Notes under the pieces: generated by a model | What the model was told of the DNA's origin: nothing | Databases searched by the model: none | What the model saw: only the letters and a program-made list of their open reading frames with translations | Part shown: positions 25,101 to 39,700 of the stretch, piece by piece | Layout of the letters: each line of letters starts with the position of its first letter | How positions within the stretch are numbered: position 1 is the first letter of the stretch | From: Euptelea pleiosperma | Lineage: Eukaryota > Streptophyta > Magnoliopsida > Ranunculales > Eupteleaceae | Reading direction: 5' to 3' | DNA: 64,000 nt | Assembly: GCA_035048495.1 (NCBI GenBank) | Contig: CM068542.1 | Span: 42,499,109 to 42,563,108 of the forward strand | Translations under genes and position numbers: made by a program

Positions 25101-26456
25101 GCGCCAAATATGGCAATGGTGGAGAGGAAAGAAAACAACATGTTCAAAGAAGGCTTCAAGGGGCAAGGCGGACCTTTCAAACTACACATCTCACTTCAAT
25201 TTGGCAAGATCATACAGGGATCTCGCATCTTTCTTTGGCACACCTTTTTTGATTTGTTAGTTTATAATTGCTAGATGGTGAATAGTTATAAATGTTGAGA
25301 TGAAACAGAGTATCTGATCAACACACTTTTTTTGATAAGTATCTTATCAATACACTTAGTTTCTCATTTTAGTGGTTATTTAGGTATCTAAATTGATATT
25401 TGATTTGACTTTTAGTAAGTCCTAGTTATAGTAGGATTCTTATTTAGAAAGTCTGATTTTAATTCTAATTTGTGTTAGTAAGTTATGTCAGAGTTTTAGT
25501 AGGACTACGTTATTTAGCAAGTGTCCTTTTTGTTTAGAAAGTTAAAGTTTGAGATGAGAGAACTTCTAATATAAAGACAGTTGTGAAGTGACGTGAATTG
25601 TAATTTTTATTGAATTTCTGACTTTTTAAAACTAAAGAAATTGTTCTTCTCTTATTTTCTCTTCTAAGTTCTCACACAACTTGTTCAAGCCCTAGAATTG
25701 AGATTTCTTATTGTGTGCTTGTGCTATTCATCTTATTATTCGAATATTCCTCTGTTGATTATAGTTTAGGTTAATTTCAAAACCAAAGATTACATTAAAT
25801 TTAAATATTGGCACCTTAGGAGATTAGAGAGCTCATCAAGCAACATTACTGACAATAGTTATGACATCATAACAAAGAGGACCTTACCATACTGTTCAAT
25901 AAACTTAAGTGCTTTCTCCAAGAAAGATGGAGCTCCGTCAATACCTTCCAAAGCAAGTAAAATTGGCCTGCCAACAACCAAGGACTTCACAGGCCGTTTC
26001 TCCCTCCCTAAAACATAAATACAGAAAAACTAACTCCTCAGTGAACCGCAGAACTAGGCAAGCAAGCTTTTCAAGTTCAAAGAACACCAAATATCATATT
26101 CAAAAACAAATTACATTCCTTGAATAAACTTATAATAGATACCGTGAAGGAGCAAAGGAAAAAAGCATAACAAATAAAAAAGAGAAGTGACGTGACGTGA
26201 TGCATCATAAACAAATATATCCAAAACCAATACGTAGTTCACATCTGTATAACCCAGCCAATCAGATACTCAAGGCTTGGAAAATAACATCCTTGGGTTC
26301 TTGCTTATGAGTCAAAAATTACCAAAATGTATACCAGTCTTCTCATATAAAACCATGACATGTACAAATAAGAAATCTTTTATCTGCGTTATGCAGATTG
26401 CAAAGCATTTGGCAAACCCATTGTGAGCTTTTTTTTCTGTTTTTTTTTTTTTTGAG

Positions 26457-26488
<32 letters not shown>

Positions 26489-29400
26489 GTGGACTTGGCA
26501 GGAGCATCTGGTTTGTAGAGCTCTGCCAGCAGTTCAGAAATTCAAATCATAAAGCACACATCAAAGATGCTAATTCGACCAATACATGCAAAACGTGATT
26601 AAAATCAAGAGGAGCATACATTGTTCAAAAGCTTCATCCACTGTATCAGCTGGATCATTGTGGAAAATGCCATTCTGTCCCATCACAAGCACAGCACTTG
26701 GTGCTTGTGCCAAAGCATTCTCAAGTGCGACCTTCCAATCATACAGATTCTCTAAAGTTTCAGCCTGCCAAACCAATAACATAACGAGTTGCAGTGGCAA
26801 ATATCAAAATTTAAATGAATCTTTGTGATGAGAGAAAGGAGAAACCTCATTTTTGCCCCCAAGGGTTTCCCCTGTGCTCACTGTTATCCCTAGGATTTTC
26901 GCCTTTTCGTTTTCACCCGACCTTGTTTCAGTTTTGCCCACTAAAAATCAAAAGCTAAAATCCCTTTGAAAATACCCTTACCAGTAATAGGCACAATCCA
27001 TGCCTTTCCCTTCCTTTCCTGTTTCTATGTTCATTTTTTTCCAAAACTAACTCATTTTATTCTTCACTTCAAACCAGATATTCTTCTGTTTTGATCATCC
27101 AATCAGTCACAATCAGCCTATCAAGTCGTTTTTTTAAAAGAAAGCCATAACAGATGGTTATAATCGTCCAATCAATTCGATATTATGCAGTGGGTGGATA
27201 TTACAAGTTGCTAGTCAACTTGTAATTTAAATCTTCCATAGATTTTCATTAGATTAAGTAACCTTTTGGAGAATAGGAATGTGATTTCGTAAATATTGTT
27301 AAAGAGAGAATTGGCGTAAAAAAAATGAGGAACTAGGGTCCCTACGGTAGGGAAAAACAACAGTCTACCATCCTTATACAGGTACCAGTTCCCCGTGTGT
27401 GGAGGTGTGGAACCCACACCCCGGGTTATTTGTATGCAGTGGACCATGCCAAGGAGAACGAGTGATCTTCTTCTTAAGTACTCGGTGGAGCCTTAAATGT
27501 TAGAGGTCGCATCATTTGGAGACATCTTTCTTCTGTTGTATGATGAAGCATATGGAAGGAGCACAACTCCAGGATTTTTGTAGGCAAATTGAATCAGTCA
27601 GCCGCGGTGACTAAATTAGATTTGTTCCAATGAACAGAAATTACAGAAGTCTTTAAGGGAGTTTCAGTTAAGATGTATTTTTCAAGTGGGGCATGATTGT
27701 TCAAGTGCTTGTGTAAATCTTTTGGGTGGGGCAGGATTGTTTTTAGTCCATGTATCTGGGTCTAAGAGTTAGCCCTTTCTTGTTTCCTGTATTTTTTCTA
27801 TAATGGGCTAGTCTTAGCCTTTAGTCTTTTATTATTATATACATATTGACTAATCAAAACAATGTGGACCCACCATCTAATGGATCCTGTATTAGAGATC
27901 TCCTATACCAAAAACCAAACTGGTCTGTAACTATCATCACCCTATCTACTTCACTTGTATGATTAGCTAGAAAAAATGTGTGAAAACTTTTTTTATCATA
28001 CAACAGAATGTGTTAGTCAATGGTTATGGTACTCCAAACAGGTCAATTTTGTGCATGAGTCCCAATAATTGTGGTCTCACTTCCTTGCACATAAGCCATG
28101 TGTGCAGTTAAGGGTTGCAGTCTGTCCTACAGGTCTACCAACAAGAATCTATGTAACATGAACGCAGCACTTTTAGGGTTTTTTGCCATGTCAGACACGT
28201 ATGTCAACACATCCTAACATGTGCGCCAGTGTCACCCTTTTTTATATAAGTGTCACCCTTTATTTTAATGATTTATTATTAAATAAATGATTTCTAAATG
28301 AGGTTTGGTGCATTCCATCATCCATACAGTACTTTGTTAAGTTGTCACACACAGCTATAGTTTGTTTAATAGTCTTCTCCCTTATAAATCTACTTATGAT
28401 TCTTATGTTATTGGATAGTTACATAGTGTATAGAAATGTTACCTTTTTTTTCTCATATGATTTATTTCCTTAATTTTATTACTTCTGATTTAAATATAAC
28501 AAATATTATGTTATAATACATGTGTACAGATGTGTCTACCTGTCAGGTTTCTTAAAGGTGCTGTGTCAGATACTTCGTATCTGTGTCAGACACCAACACA
28601 CGTCCGTGTCATTGTTACATAGACAAGAATCATAGATTTTATCCACAAAAAGTTAAAAGAACAGAAAATCTTGAAATAAAATGAGGCAATGATCACAAGA
28701 AGAATAAATTGGGTAGGCATTATGCTAAAGAGGGAATAAAATGGGAGATAAAAACATAAGTAGGTGTCTATAGTGGGGTGGTGCTGAAGGTAATTCTGAA
28801 GAGGCTGAAGTTTGCTTCAAGTCCAGCAAAAATAAGCGTGGGGGGGCAAAAGTAAGTGGGGGAATCTGTGGGGGCAAAACCCCATATTTGCCCTAGAAGA
28901 AATTTCAGTACAGAGTCTACAGACAAACAAGAAAGCACCTTGAGCGTGAAAGCTCGCCCATCGCGACCTTCAGGAAAGAGCACTGTCAAGAGTTTTTTAT
29001 TTGCTCTGACAACTACGCTGCAATTATCCACTAGAGAAATATTAATATCTGACTACAAATTAATATGCTTTAATTTCCATCATGTTAACAATCAAGAGCA
29101 AAAAGGACGAAATAATAATCAAATGTGAAATTCAAGGAAGCATGCTGACCTGCCTGAGTTGTTAAGTTCAATACCTCCAAGGGTCAAATTCACCTCACTC
29201 CCTTTTTGAGGAATAATACTCTAGAAAGTAATAATATAGTTAGTGCAACCTTCCATAAATTTAACAATGCCAAAACATGGTGAGGGGCAGTAAACAATAA
29301 ATTCGCAATCCTAGTCAACTGTAAACATTAGAGCTATTATTTCAAATGGACTAAGATTTTTTTGTTTTTTATTGGGTATTTTAGTAACACACCCCTGGAA

Positions 29401-30739
29401 TTTGAAAGTAATTAGTAATACCCCATTATGCTTTCAAACTTTAGGAACAAGCCAACAGACTAGGTTTAGATTCCATTAACATCCACCAAGTCACAAACAC
29501 ATACTTAGTCCAGAAAGCCAGTGATTCTTCCTAAATGCCTGTAATATACTAGTCCTAGATAAAAATATGAACACTCGCGACTTCCCTAAATATCCTGGAA
29601 GAGAAATTTGAACACCTACGATTTGCTTTGGAAAGCCCGAAAGAAAAATTGATGCCTACGATTTACTCACGACGATCTCAAGAAACGTCATGACGACCTC
29701 AAGAAACGTGTTATACCAATCTCGAGGGAAATGTCACATCAACCCTCAAGAACGTGTTACAATGACCTCGAGAAACATGTTACAATGGACCCCAAGAAAC
29801 ATGCCATGACAACCTCGAGAAACATGTTAGGAACCACCACAAAAGGGACAAAAAAGAAAGATGGGAAAACCTAAGGTGCCACAACCACACCCTAGGCTAT
29901 TATTTATCACCACAAAGAAGGAGAGAAAAATATAAGAGAAGGAAAGAACAAGAAGAAAAGAGGAAACCCTAGTTAATGGATCATATGCTCTGATACCATG
30001 TAAAGTAAATTAAGGCTTTGAGATGGGGAGAAGGAGAAGAATAGAGAAAGAAAAGAGGAAGTTGAACAAGTGTCTTGAGCTTACACTATTTGACCCTTAA
30101 AATTATTATATATATATATTAATGCTATAATAAAGGTAAAAGTACATAAATGCCCCCATGTTACATTAACCGATCTAAATGTATACAAAGAAGCAACTCT
30201 CTCTCCCCCCAATCTCATACATGTACTCCTTTTAAAAGGTTTGACCTTGTCATGCGAAAGGAATTATAGTGCAATTTATTTAAAGACGGATTGTTAAAAG
30301 GTACCTTTAAGACATGCGTTCTAAAAGCCCTATCCCAACTATTTGGTGTCATCTACACAAATCTTGCTCCACTATGCTATTATATCCAAGGCCATATCCA
30401 ACATTAATGCATATTTCCTTCAAATTATTTCTCACTATCTCAATCCACATCCATTTTGGCCTTTCTCTCCTCTTTTTAGAGCCTTCAATTTGTGCTATTG
30501 CACTCCTTCTCACAAGTGTTGCCATAACACAAACGCATATAAATATATGTTTCAATCTACAAAGGACCAAATAAATATTTCTGAAGGTTTTTATGCTACG
30601 ATGTCAAGGCGGAAAACTTTTATTCTAATTGGATATCCATGAAGGCAATCCTGATTTTTTGTTTTATTGAAATTTTGTTGTACATAACTTATTTTGTTCC
30701 TAGGCAATGGTTTTCCCCAATCTTGTAAATTCTCTTTAT

Positions 30740-30775
<36 letters not shown>

Positions 30776-33700
30776 AAGATATTACTATTGTAATCTCGCG
30801 CTGACAATTACCCATGATATAGGGAGAACTCTTACAAAGTGAAACATAAACAAATAGAGAAAAATAGATACACGTGCTTACCGGATCACTTCTAAAGAAG
30901 ACCAATGATGTACGAGTCAAAATAAACCACCTTCTTTTCCATGATGTCCATCCTATTCCTAAATATGCAAGAATTAGACATAACGTAAGTGCGAAATACA
31001 CAAACAATGTGGCTGCCCTGCATGTCGGAAAAGATAATATACTACCAATCAAGTTGATAAGAGAGGCCCTGTTATATCACAAAGCCTTGATTTATTATTG
31101 TGAACATGCAGACGTGAGATGAGCAAGAGAGACAACAAGAAACCCTATAAGGTCGGAAACCCAACTAGTGCGAAAAGAAGAGAAAAGCTTGCTCAAAGTC
31201 CCAATGTACAATTAGAGAACTAAAATGACAGCAAACAAATGTAACAATACAGAAACTTTTTATTGATTTATTTCACTTGCCCCGTGATTTTATAAGAGTT
31301 AATCAGTTACAACTCAATTGATTGTATGTCATGTAACAAGGACACGGACATGTCGTTGTCCGACACAGATACGAAGTGTAAGTAGATACAAGGTGTCCGA
31401 CATGGAGACCTTAAAAACCTAATAGGGGGGCATGTGTCCGTATAAATAATATTTTATTTATTTGTCTTAACATGATCACAACCCTTGACTAATCAAGTAA
31501 ATGAGCTTTTAAAAGCATCTATTTGTTTGATAAATTTACGCGTAATTATTTCAAAGTACACCTGATTTAGTTTAAGACGTCGACCACCTTTGTGGAGAGG
31601 CATCCAAAAGACGTCGAACACCTTTGTGGCCGGCATTCGTTTTAAGGTGGGGAAGGGTGACAGGATGAGATGTTGGCACGATGTCTGGTGTGGAGATGAG
31701 GCCCTTAAAAAGAAGTATCCCCATACTTACAGGATCTCGGATTTGAAAGAGAACACTGCTTAGAACACCTTGGAGGATATCAATAATGGTGTCTCTCAGA
31801 ATCTTGGGCTTAGACATCATCTCAACGATTGGGAGATCCCTGCTTTAGCGACGCTTCTCTAATAGTTGGAAGGTGTAGTCTTGGATAGATCCAAAGATGA
31901 TATGATATGGTGGGTGGGAAAATCCGATGGCATGTTTACCGTTAGATAGTTCTATGAGTCGTTGGATAGATTATGGAGATCGTCGGCGGTGTCTTTGAGT
32001 TCTTCTGGGGGTCAAGATTACTCAACGACGAAGGTTTTGGGGTCGAAAGTGTCGTCGAATGTGAGTTTTTTTGTGTGGTGTGCCTCCCTTGAGAAGATCC
32101 TCACAACGGATAGTCTAATTAAAAGGAATTGGGTGATGGCGAAATACTACATTACGTGCAAAGAAGCGGGGGAATCAGTCAATCACCTCCTTTTACATTG
32201 TCGTTTAGCATGGGAAGTGTGGGGTATTTCTTTAGTGCTTTTGGCATTCATTTGACACTCCCGGCCTTAGTCATGCAGACTATCAGGAGCTGGTCTCATC
32301 AATGCTTTCATCCATGCGGACGTAGGCTTTGGAGCCTTCTGCCTTTCGCGGTTTGGTGGGGCCTTTGGTTTGCGCACAATTGTAGAATCTGTTAGCGGAT
32401 GGTGTATTCTCGCGCACGTGTTGTGTTGGCCGACGATCCGTTGATATACATGGTTGTTTCACCTTTCCCCAACAAGTCGATCTTTTGGGGTAAATGGTTC
32501 TTTAACAGAATCTTTAAAGGAAAGGAGGCATCTTTGCACGATAACGTCATCGACATCAAGGCCCTTCTCTTTCTTTGGTGTAAATTGTTTAAGGATTGTA
32601 AAGGGTTAGCTTTTGAGAATTTGGTCTTTAGATGGGAGTCGATTATGTGTAGGGGCAGCTAGTTCTTTTGTTTTCTTGTTTCCCTAGGAGGTCTTCTCGA
32701 CCTCCCTAGCTTTGTGTAGCTTTCTTTTCCTCTCAATGAATGCCTTCACCTTATCAAAAAAAAAACTTAGTCACAGGTGCAAACATCTCTTGATAGTCTA
32801 TTCCCTGCGTTTGGTTGAAACCTTTGGCCACCAACCTAGCCTTATATCGCTCAATTACTCCATCAACTCTAAACTTCTTTTCCCTTATTTTAGGAATGTA
32901 AGTTCTCCCCAAATTTTTCAAAACGGCAAGTGACAATTCAATGGTTGTATGAGAAAGAATATGGCACCAGTTGTATGCATGGTTCAAAATCTCATTTCGT
33001 ATGTCTCGCTCCCGTGCGTACCAAGATGATATACAGGGGAATGTATCTTTTCAAGCTAAAAGCCTAATTTAAGTATTAAAATTGGTTTAATACCTTATTT
33101 TCATGGTATATGTGTCTTTTGTAATACATATAAATAAAACATAAACAAATTTTAACCTACTTAAGCATTAAAAAAGAGTTTAATCTTATCGAGACATACA
33201 ATTTTTCCCATTACATCATTCCGTCTCAATCGAGACCTCTCACTCTGAGCTTACAGACACAACAAGATGGAATGATATTTGGTTGTATGGCCACTACTAA
33301 TTTGTTAAATGCATAGTCAAATGCGTGAAGAGTGAAGATAACAAATGAGTTATTAAAGGAACGCTTCAAAACACATGCAAATCCAATAAGTGCAACTCAT
33401 TTCTAGAGAAAACGTATAAACTACCAACTGAAGAGTAATACACACCTCTGGATGATATGAAAAGTGGGCCACTCTTGAAAACCTGCAAAATCATATAATG
33501 TAGTGTATAAGTACCAGCAAGCAGGAATGAGCAATGTGCGTATACAATTTGGTTTATTAATCATATAATATTATCCAATGTAATAGAAAGCATAACAATG
33601 ACAAATACGAAAGGGTTAAAGTTGCAAGAGATATGCCATCTTCATTGTAATATCTAAATAGGCTACAAAGTAAGGGGATACACAAATCAAACTGGTAGGT

Positions 33701-36700
33701 TCTTTTTAAATAAATGACAAATTTTTTTTTGGCAACTCTAGATTTTATCTATACTACTTTAAAGCAACAACCTGGGTCCTACACGGGCTTCAACAGACAT
33801 TCACCTTCATTGACCGCCACGTGTGCCACCCATCCATGTGACACAGTTAAATCCCTCTCTACTTTCAAAGGTAAAACCTTCCCTTCATTAAATGCCTCTC
33901 TTATAAAGAAAAGACAAAACCTGATTTGGAGTATGTCCTGCACAGTACAGGATGTCAAGCACGCCCACATCCCTCATTGATGATGATGAGGGACAATCGT
34001 ATATGCCACGTGGCACACTCTTAGGGACCACTGACGGCATGGATGTTTGTCCCATCCCTAGGTGGACCTATATAAGTCTGTTTAGTGATCTTAAACCTTT
34101 GGATTTGAATACCCATATAATGCTCAAAATCTACGGCTAAAAATCAACCCGTGAAAGTGACTCCAATCAAATCCTTAAAAATCATTGATAGGCTGATTTT
34201 TTTTATTGTAGTTCCATCTAGGGATGTGCCAAATATCGATGTATGGTGAGTGATCTCTAAGAGTGCCTCGTGTAAGGTGCACGTGCATCGCACGTGGCGT
34301 TCCCTTAGTTGATGATAATAAAAGTTGTTAATGTAATATACCGGGCTGAAGGCCACCGGGGGTTCGGGGGCCCGGCCATCCGTACAAGGTCGCTATGATT
34401 TTAGGGGTATTTCAATAATTTGCCCTTAGAGGACGTGTGGAGAGAAATACAATTTTGCTCCATATGATTCTCTCTTTCTCACCAATTCTCATAGTTTCCT
34501 AACATGGTATCAGAGCATTGATCCATCTCTAGGGTTTCTTTTTCTCCTTTATCTTCTTTTTATTTCCTTCTGTTTTGTTTGTTTCTTTGGAAGAATATTC
34601 GAATCTAGGACTTGGTTGTAAAATCCTAGTTTCTCATCTTCTTGTTGTGGTGGTTTTTACCACCTATGCTATGTGTAGTAGTGAGAGAGGTCACTGATGA
34701 AGCTTTGAAGACAAATCTAGACCTAATGTTGTGTGTGTGTTGCAGTTGTTGCACGAAGTATTTTCTCCTCATAGCATGTTGTCTGCTCTGTTAAAGTGAT
34801 TTGTTGGTATCAGATTCTCCCTTGGGCTCCCCAGTCAACACCGCAAGTTAAAGAACAGTCTCCAAGGCCCTCCAGTTGAAATCACAGGTATCAGATACCA
34901 TCTTCAGTGGGTAGTTATGGATTCTAAACCCAGTCTGGTGGCTTCTTCTGATTTATTTACGTCCCATATGACTTCCATTAAACTTAACGAAAATAAGTAT
35001 GTTCCCTAGTATGTAGAAGTTTTTCTTACAACTATAGGAAAACTTGGTTATCTAACTAAAAGTAGCCTATTGCAGTTGATAAAAATTTGAAGAATGGACT
35101 CGTGGAAATGGGACTAGGTTGTGGAACAGTATGGATCCACAGATTAGTGTCAATGTTATGTTCCTAGATACAGCAAAGGAAATATGGGAAACAGTATGGG
35201 ACATGTTTTTTTTTTACAAGTGTAAACTTTATTGAGAGGAAAGGCCAGAGCATACAAAGGCTAAGCTAGAGAGGTCGAGATGACCTACAAAAGGCTAAGC
35301 CTAAAGAAAAGAAAAAGGCAACCATAAAAAAGAAGCATTAACACCCATCCTTAGTACATAAAAGATCCCACTGAAAGACAAAATCTTCAAAGAACAGTCC
35401 TTTGCACTCCATAAAAGCCTTGGACCATAAAAACATCATCCCTTTGATATTAAGGATGATCAAGTTCAAGTCTCCGCTCTTGCCCTCGAACACTCTCTGA
35501 TTCCGCTCCTTCCAAATGCCCCAAATAATAGCGAAAGGAAGCATTCTCCATAAAATACACCCTCTAGCCGAGAAAGCCTTAGAATGCCAACTGTGAAAAA
35601 CATCTATCTTAGACCTAGGAAGGGGGACATCAAGAAAGTCGCTAGAGGGAGGGGTCAAGAAAATTTAGAGACCACCTTAGTGGAGGTTCCCATAGAGGAG
35701 TCAGATAAACGGGTAGTTGGGAAAGGCAAGGGAGTGGAGGAGCCTGAGGACTGTTAGAGTACGGTTGACAGGCTTAGATTTTGGTGGAGGTAGAGGGCTG
35801 AGTCTGGTTTTTATGTCTTTTAACATACTGTCTTGGAACGTTAGAGGGCTCGGTTGCAACACCAAGCGCGCTGCCATTAAGAAAATCATTCACCTTCACA
35901 AACCACAGTTGGTGACTATTCAGGAAACGAAACTGATGAACATTGACACAGAATTGATACGTCAACTTTGGAGGGGCCATCATATTGGTTGGTGTTTCTC
36001 TCCGTCTTTAGGCGCCTCAGGAGGAATCCTGATCATGTGGGACTCAGATGCTATCGACATGGTAGACACTCTCATAGGTGCCTTTTCAGTATCGATTCTA
36101 GGTAAACAGAAGGGGGGAGAAAGTGAATGGGTTTTCTCAGGAATATACGGACCAGTCAAACAGGAAGACAAGCAACAATTATGGCAGGAATTGGACGACA
36201 TCAGAGGGATGTGGCAAGCGCCATGGTGCTTGGGGGGGGGGGGATTTTAATGAAATAGTCTCAACTTCAGACAAGAAAGGAGGAACCGCTCGATCTCGAG
36301 GTAAGAGACTCTTCAATGAATTCATAGATAGAAATGGATTGATAGACTTGCCACTGATAGGGAAATCCTTCACATGGACAAACAACCAAGCCAATCCAAC
36401 ACTCAACAGACTTGATAGATTCCTAGTGGATGACGCTTGGGCGGTGTCCTTCCCTAGACTAGTACAAAAAGGGGCTACCTAGAATCATATCTGATCACAC
36501 TCCAATACTTCTACTTTGCGAAGAGTACTCGGGGAATCTAAAATAGGTCTCGAGGAAGAATTTAGCGAAGAAGAAGTTAGGAGGGCTGTCTTCGAAATGT
36601 TAGGAGAAAAGGCCCCTGGACCGAATGGATTCACGATAGCATTCTATTAGGAGTGTTGGGAGATCGTCAAAACGGATTTGCTAAAAATCTTTGAAGAACT

Positions 36701-39700
36701 ACACTCAAGGAATTTTTTGGATTACGGAAGCAATCAAACCTTCATTGTTCTCATTCCAAAGGTAATCGGGGAAAAAACATTTCGGACTTCCGGCCCATCA
36801 GTTTGATTGGAAGCGTATACAAGATAGTTGCCAAGGTCTTGGCATCTAGGTTAAAAAAAGTGATGGGAAATCATCTCAGGAGAGCAAGGAGCATTCGTTA
36901 AGGGTAGACAAATCCTTGATGGGGTTTTGATAGCTAATGAGTGTATAGAGTCCAGAAGACATCTCAGATCGTCATGTCTAGTTTGTAAAATAGACTTAGA
37001 AAAAGCTTATGACCACACAAACTGGGCCTTTCTAGATTATTTGCTAGGGAGAATGGGGTTTGGGGCCAAATGGAGAGAATGGATGAGGAAATGCATAACA
37101 TCAGCCCGGTTTTCAATACTAGTAAACGGGTCTCCTTCAGGTTTTTTCGACAGCTCCAGGGGTCTTTCTGTCTCCATTTTTATTCATCATGGTGACGGAG
37201 GCCTTAGGGAGAATGATCGCGAAAGGAGTAGAAATTAGAAGACTAGAGGGTTTCAAAGCAAGACTAAATGGAGTGACGGTATCTCATTTACAGTTTGCCA
37301 ACAATACCCTGATATTCCTACCAGACCAGGCAGATCAAGTGAACTTCCTGCACAATTTGCTATGTTATTTTGAAGTATGCTCAGGCCTCAAAATCAATTT
37401 CAACAAAAGCAAAATTATGTCAATAGGAGAGGTGGCAAAAGTTGAGGAATTGGCTAAGATTCTAGGATGCACGACTGGAACTCTCCCATCATCCTACCTA
37501 GGCCTACCATTGGGGGCGCCAGCTAGGGCAAAGTCGGTATGGGATCCTGTAGTAGAAAGGGTCCGTCGTAGGCTTGCGAGTTGGAAAGGAAAATATCTAT
37601 CAAAAGGAGGCAAAGTTACACTCATCAAAAGCACACTGTCGAGCCTCCCGGTGTACTTTCTCTCGTTGTTCTCGATTCCAGTGTCAGTGGCCAAGAAACT
37701 AGAAAGGTTTATGAGAAATTTCCTATGGCATGATCAGGAGGATTCGTTCCGATATCATTTGGTGAGTTGGGCTCAAGCATGCTTACCAAAATCAAAGGGC
37801 GGATTAGGTTTCAGGAGAATCGGGATAATGAATATGGCTTTATTAGGAAAGTGGATCTGGAGATTTGGTAAGGAAAGAAATAGCTTTTGGCGCAAGGTAA
37901 TAGTAAGGATTCAAGGGGAAGAGGAGGGGGGATGGGCCCCCAAGCCACCTAGAACACCACACGCGGAGTATGGAAAGGTATCACAAAAATCAAAGATAGG
38001 CTTCTGGAAAGTTCTAAACTATCCCTAGGCGATGGGACGAGAATTAAGTTCTGGGAAGATACATGGGTTGGGGATCTATGTCTTAAGGAGACGTTTCCTA
38101 TGGTGTTATCTCTTTCACGACGGAAAAGACAAACGGTTGATCGTTTTTTGACAGGTTCTTTAGGGGAAGCAAACTGGGATCTAGATCTTAGAAGGAATCC
38201 CTTTGAGTGGGAAAAACAACAGATTGATGTGTTGCTAGAATGCTTGAAACTATACCTTGTCACCACTTCAGAAGAGGATAAACTAGTCTGGAACCATTAT
38301 AAATCAGGTATTTTCTCAGTTCGCACTTTTTATGATACCCTTGCAACCCCATCTCATACACCCCCCATCCATGACACACATATCCCTTACACAACGATTT
38401 GGAAATCCACCGTTCCTTTGAAAATTCGCTTTTTTGCTTGGATGGCAACCCTCAATAAGATTCTCACTGTTGAAAATTTAATCAGGAGAAAATGGGTATT
38501 AGTGAACTTTTGTGTTATGTGTAAGGCCAATGGAGAAAATACTAACCATATCTTTGTTCATTGTGAGTTTGTTCGACAGATTTGGTCTCTTTTCCTTGGC
38601 CTCACGAACTTATGTTGGGCTTTTCCGAAAACTCTAGGAGAAGTCATGGAGAGTTGGCCTCAGCTGCCCATATTGGCAAGAGGGAAGAGGATTTGGAAAA
38701 TGCTACCAATGGCAATTACACGGGGGATGTGGCTAGAGAGGAATAGGAGAGCATTCCAAGGGAAGGAAAGACCTCTCCAAGAGGTCATAATCAATATCAA
38801 GGCACTTATCTATAGTTGGGGCAGCATCTCATTAGACATGAGAGGAACTATTTTCAGTGACTTCGTTTTTAATATAGAACAACTCTTGTGCTAATTCTGT
38901 AATCTTCTTTTTGTATCCTTGTAGGCGATCTCCCTTTTCACTTCAATATATTTTCGACTTATCAAAAAAAAAACGTCTATCAGGGTGTTCGGGATCACCC
39001 ATCTCATCCCAAACTTAGAAAGAAAAGAGACCCACATCTCCTTAGCCAAGTCGCAATGAATCAAAAGATGATTAACTGATTCCCCGCTATGCTTGCACAT
39101 CCAACAATAATTAATGATATAAAGCCCTCTAGAGATGAGATGATCAACAGTTAAAATCTTATCTAGAGATGCTTCCCAAGCAAAGAAAGCAACCTTGGAT
39201 GGAATTTTAGACTTCCAAACTGAAGAGGCAAGAAAAGCACGACCTTCTGATCTGTGAAGCTCATCATAAAAGGATTGAACCGTAAAGGACCCTCCTTTGT
39301 TCCAAATCCAAATCCTCTTGTCTTGGGCTAAGGGAAGGAGATGAATATCCTGCAACCGCAAAATCAGCCTAGATAGAGGATCAATCTCCCAATCATTTAG
39401 GTTCCTCCTGAACGCAAAATTCCACCCCACTTCACCCCCATCATCAAGAGCACAATCTTGGATGGACCAATTCTTCCGCTCAGAACATGTATTAAGGTGA
39501 AAAGAATTTTTTTCATAAGTGTAGAATTTATTGAAAAAGAACTGAAAGAGAATACAAGCACAACCAATGAGAGGTTGAGATGACCAACTAAAGGCAAGGT
39601 CAACAAGACAAAAGCAAAAAAAAAACACGAGGGGGAAAGCCTAGGAGCAATCTCTAGAACAAAATAGATCTCAACAGAACACAAAATCCTCGAAAAATAA

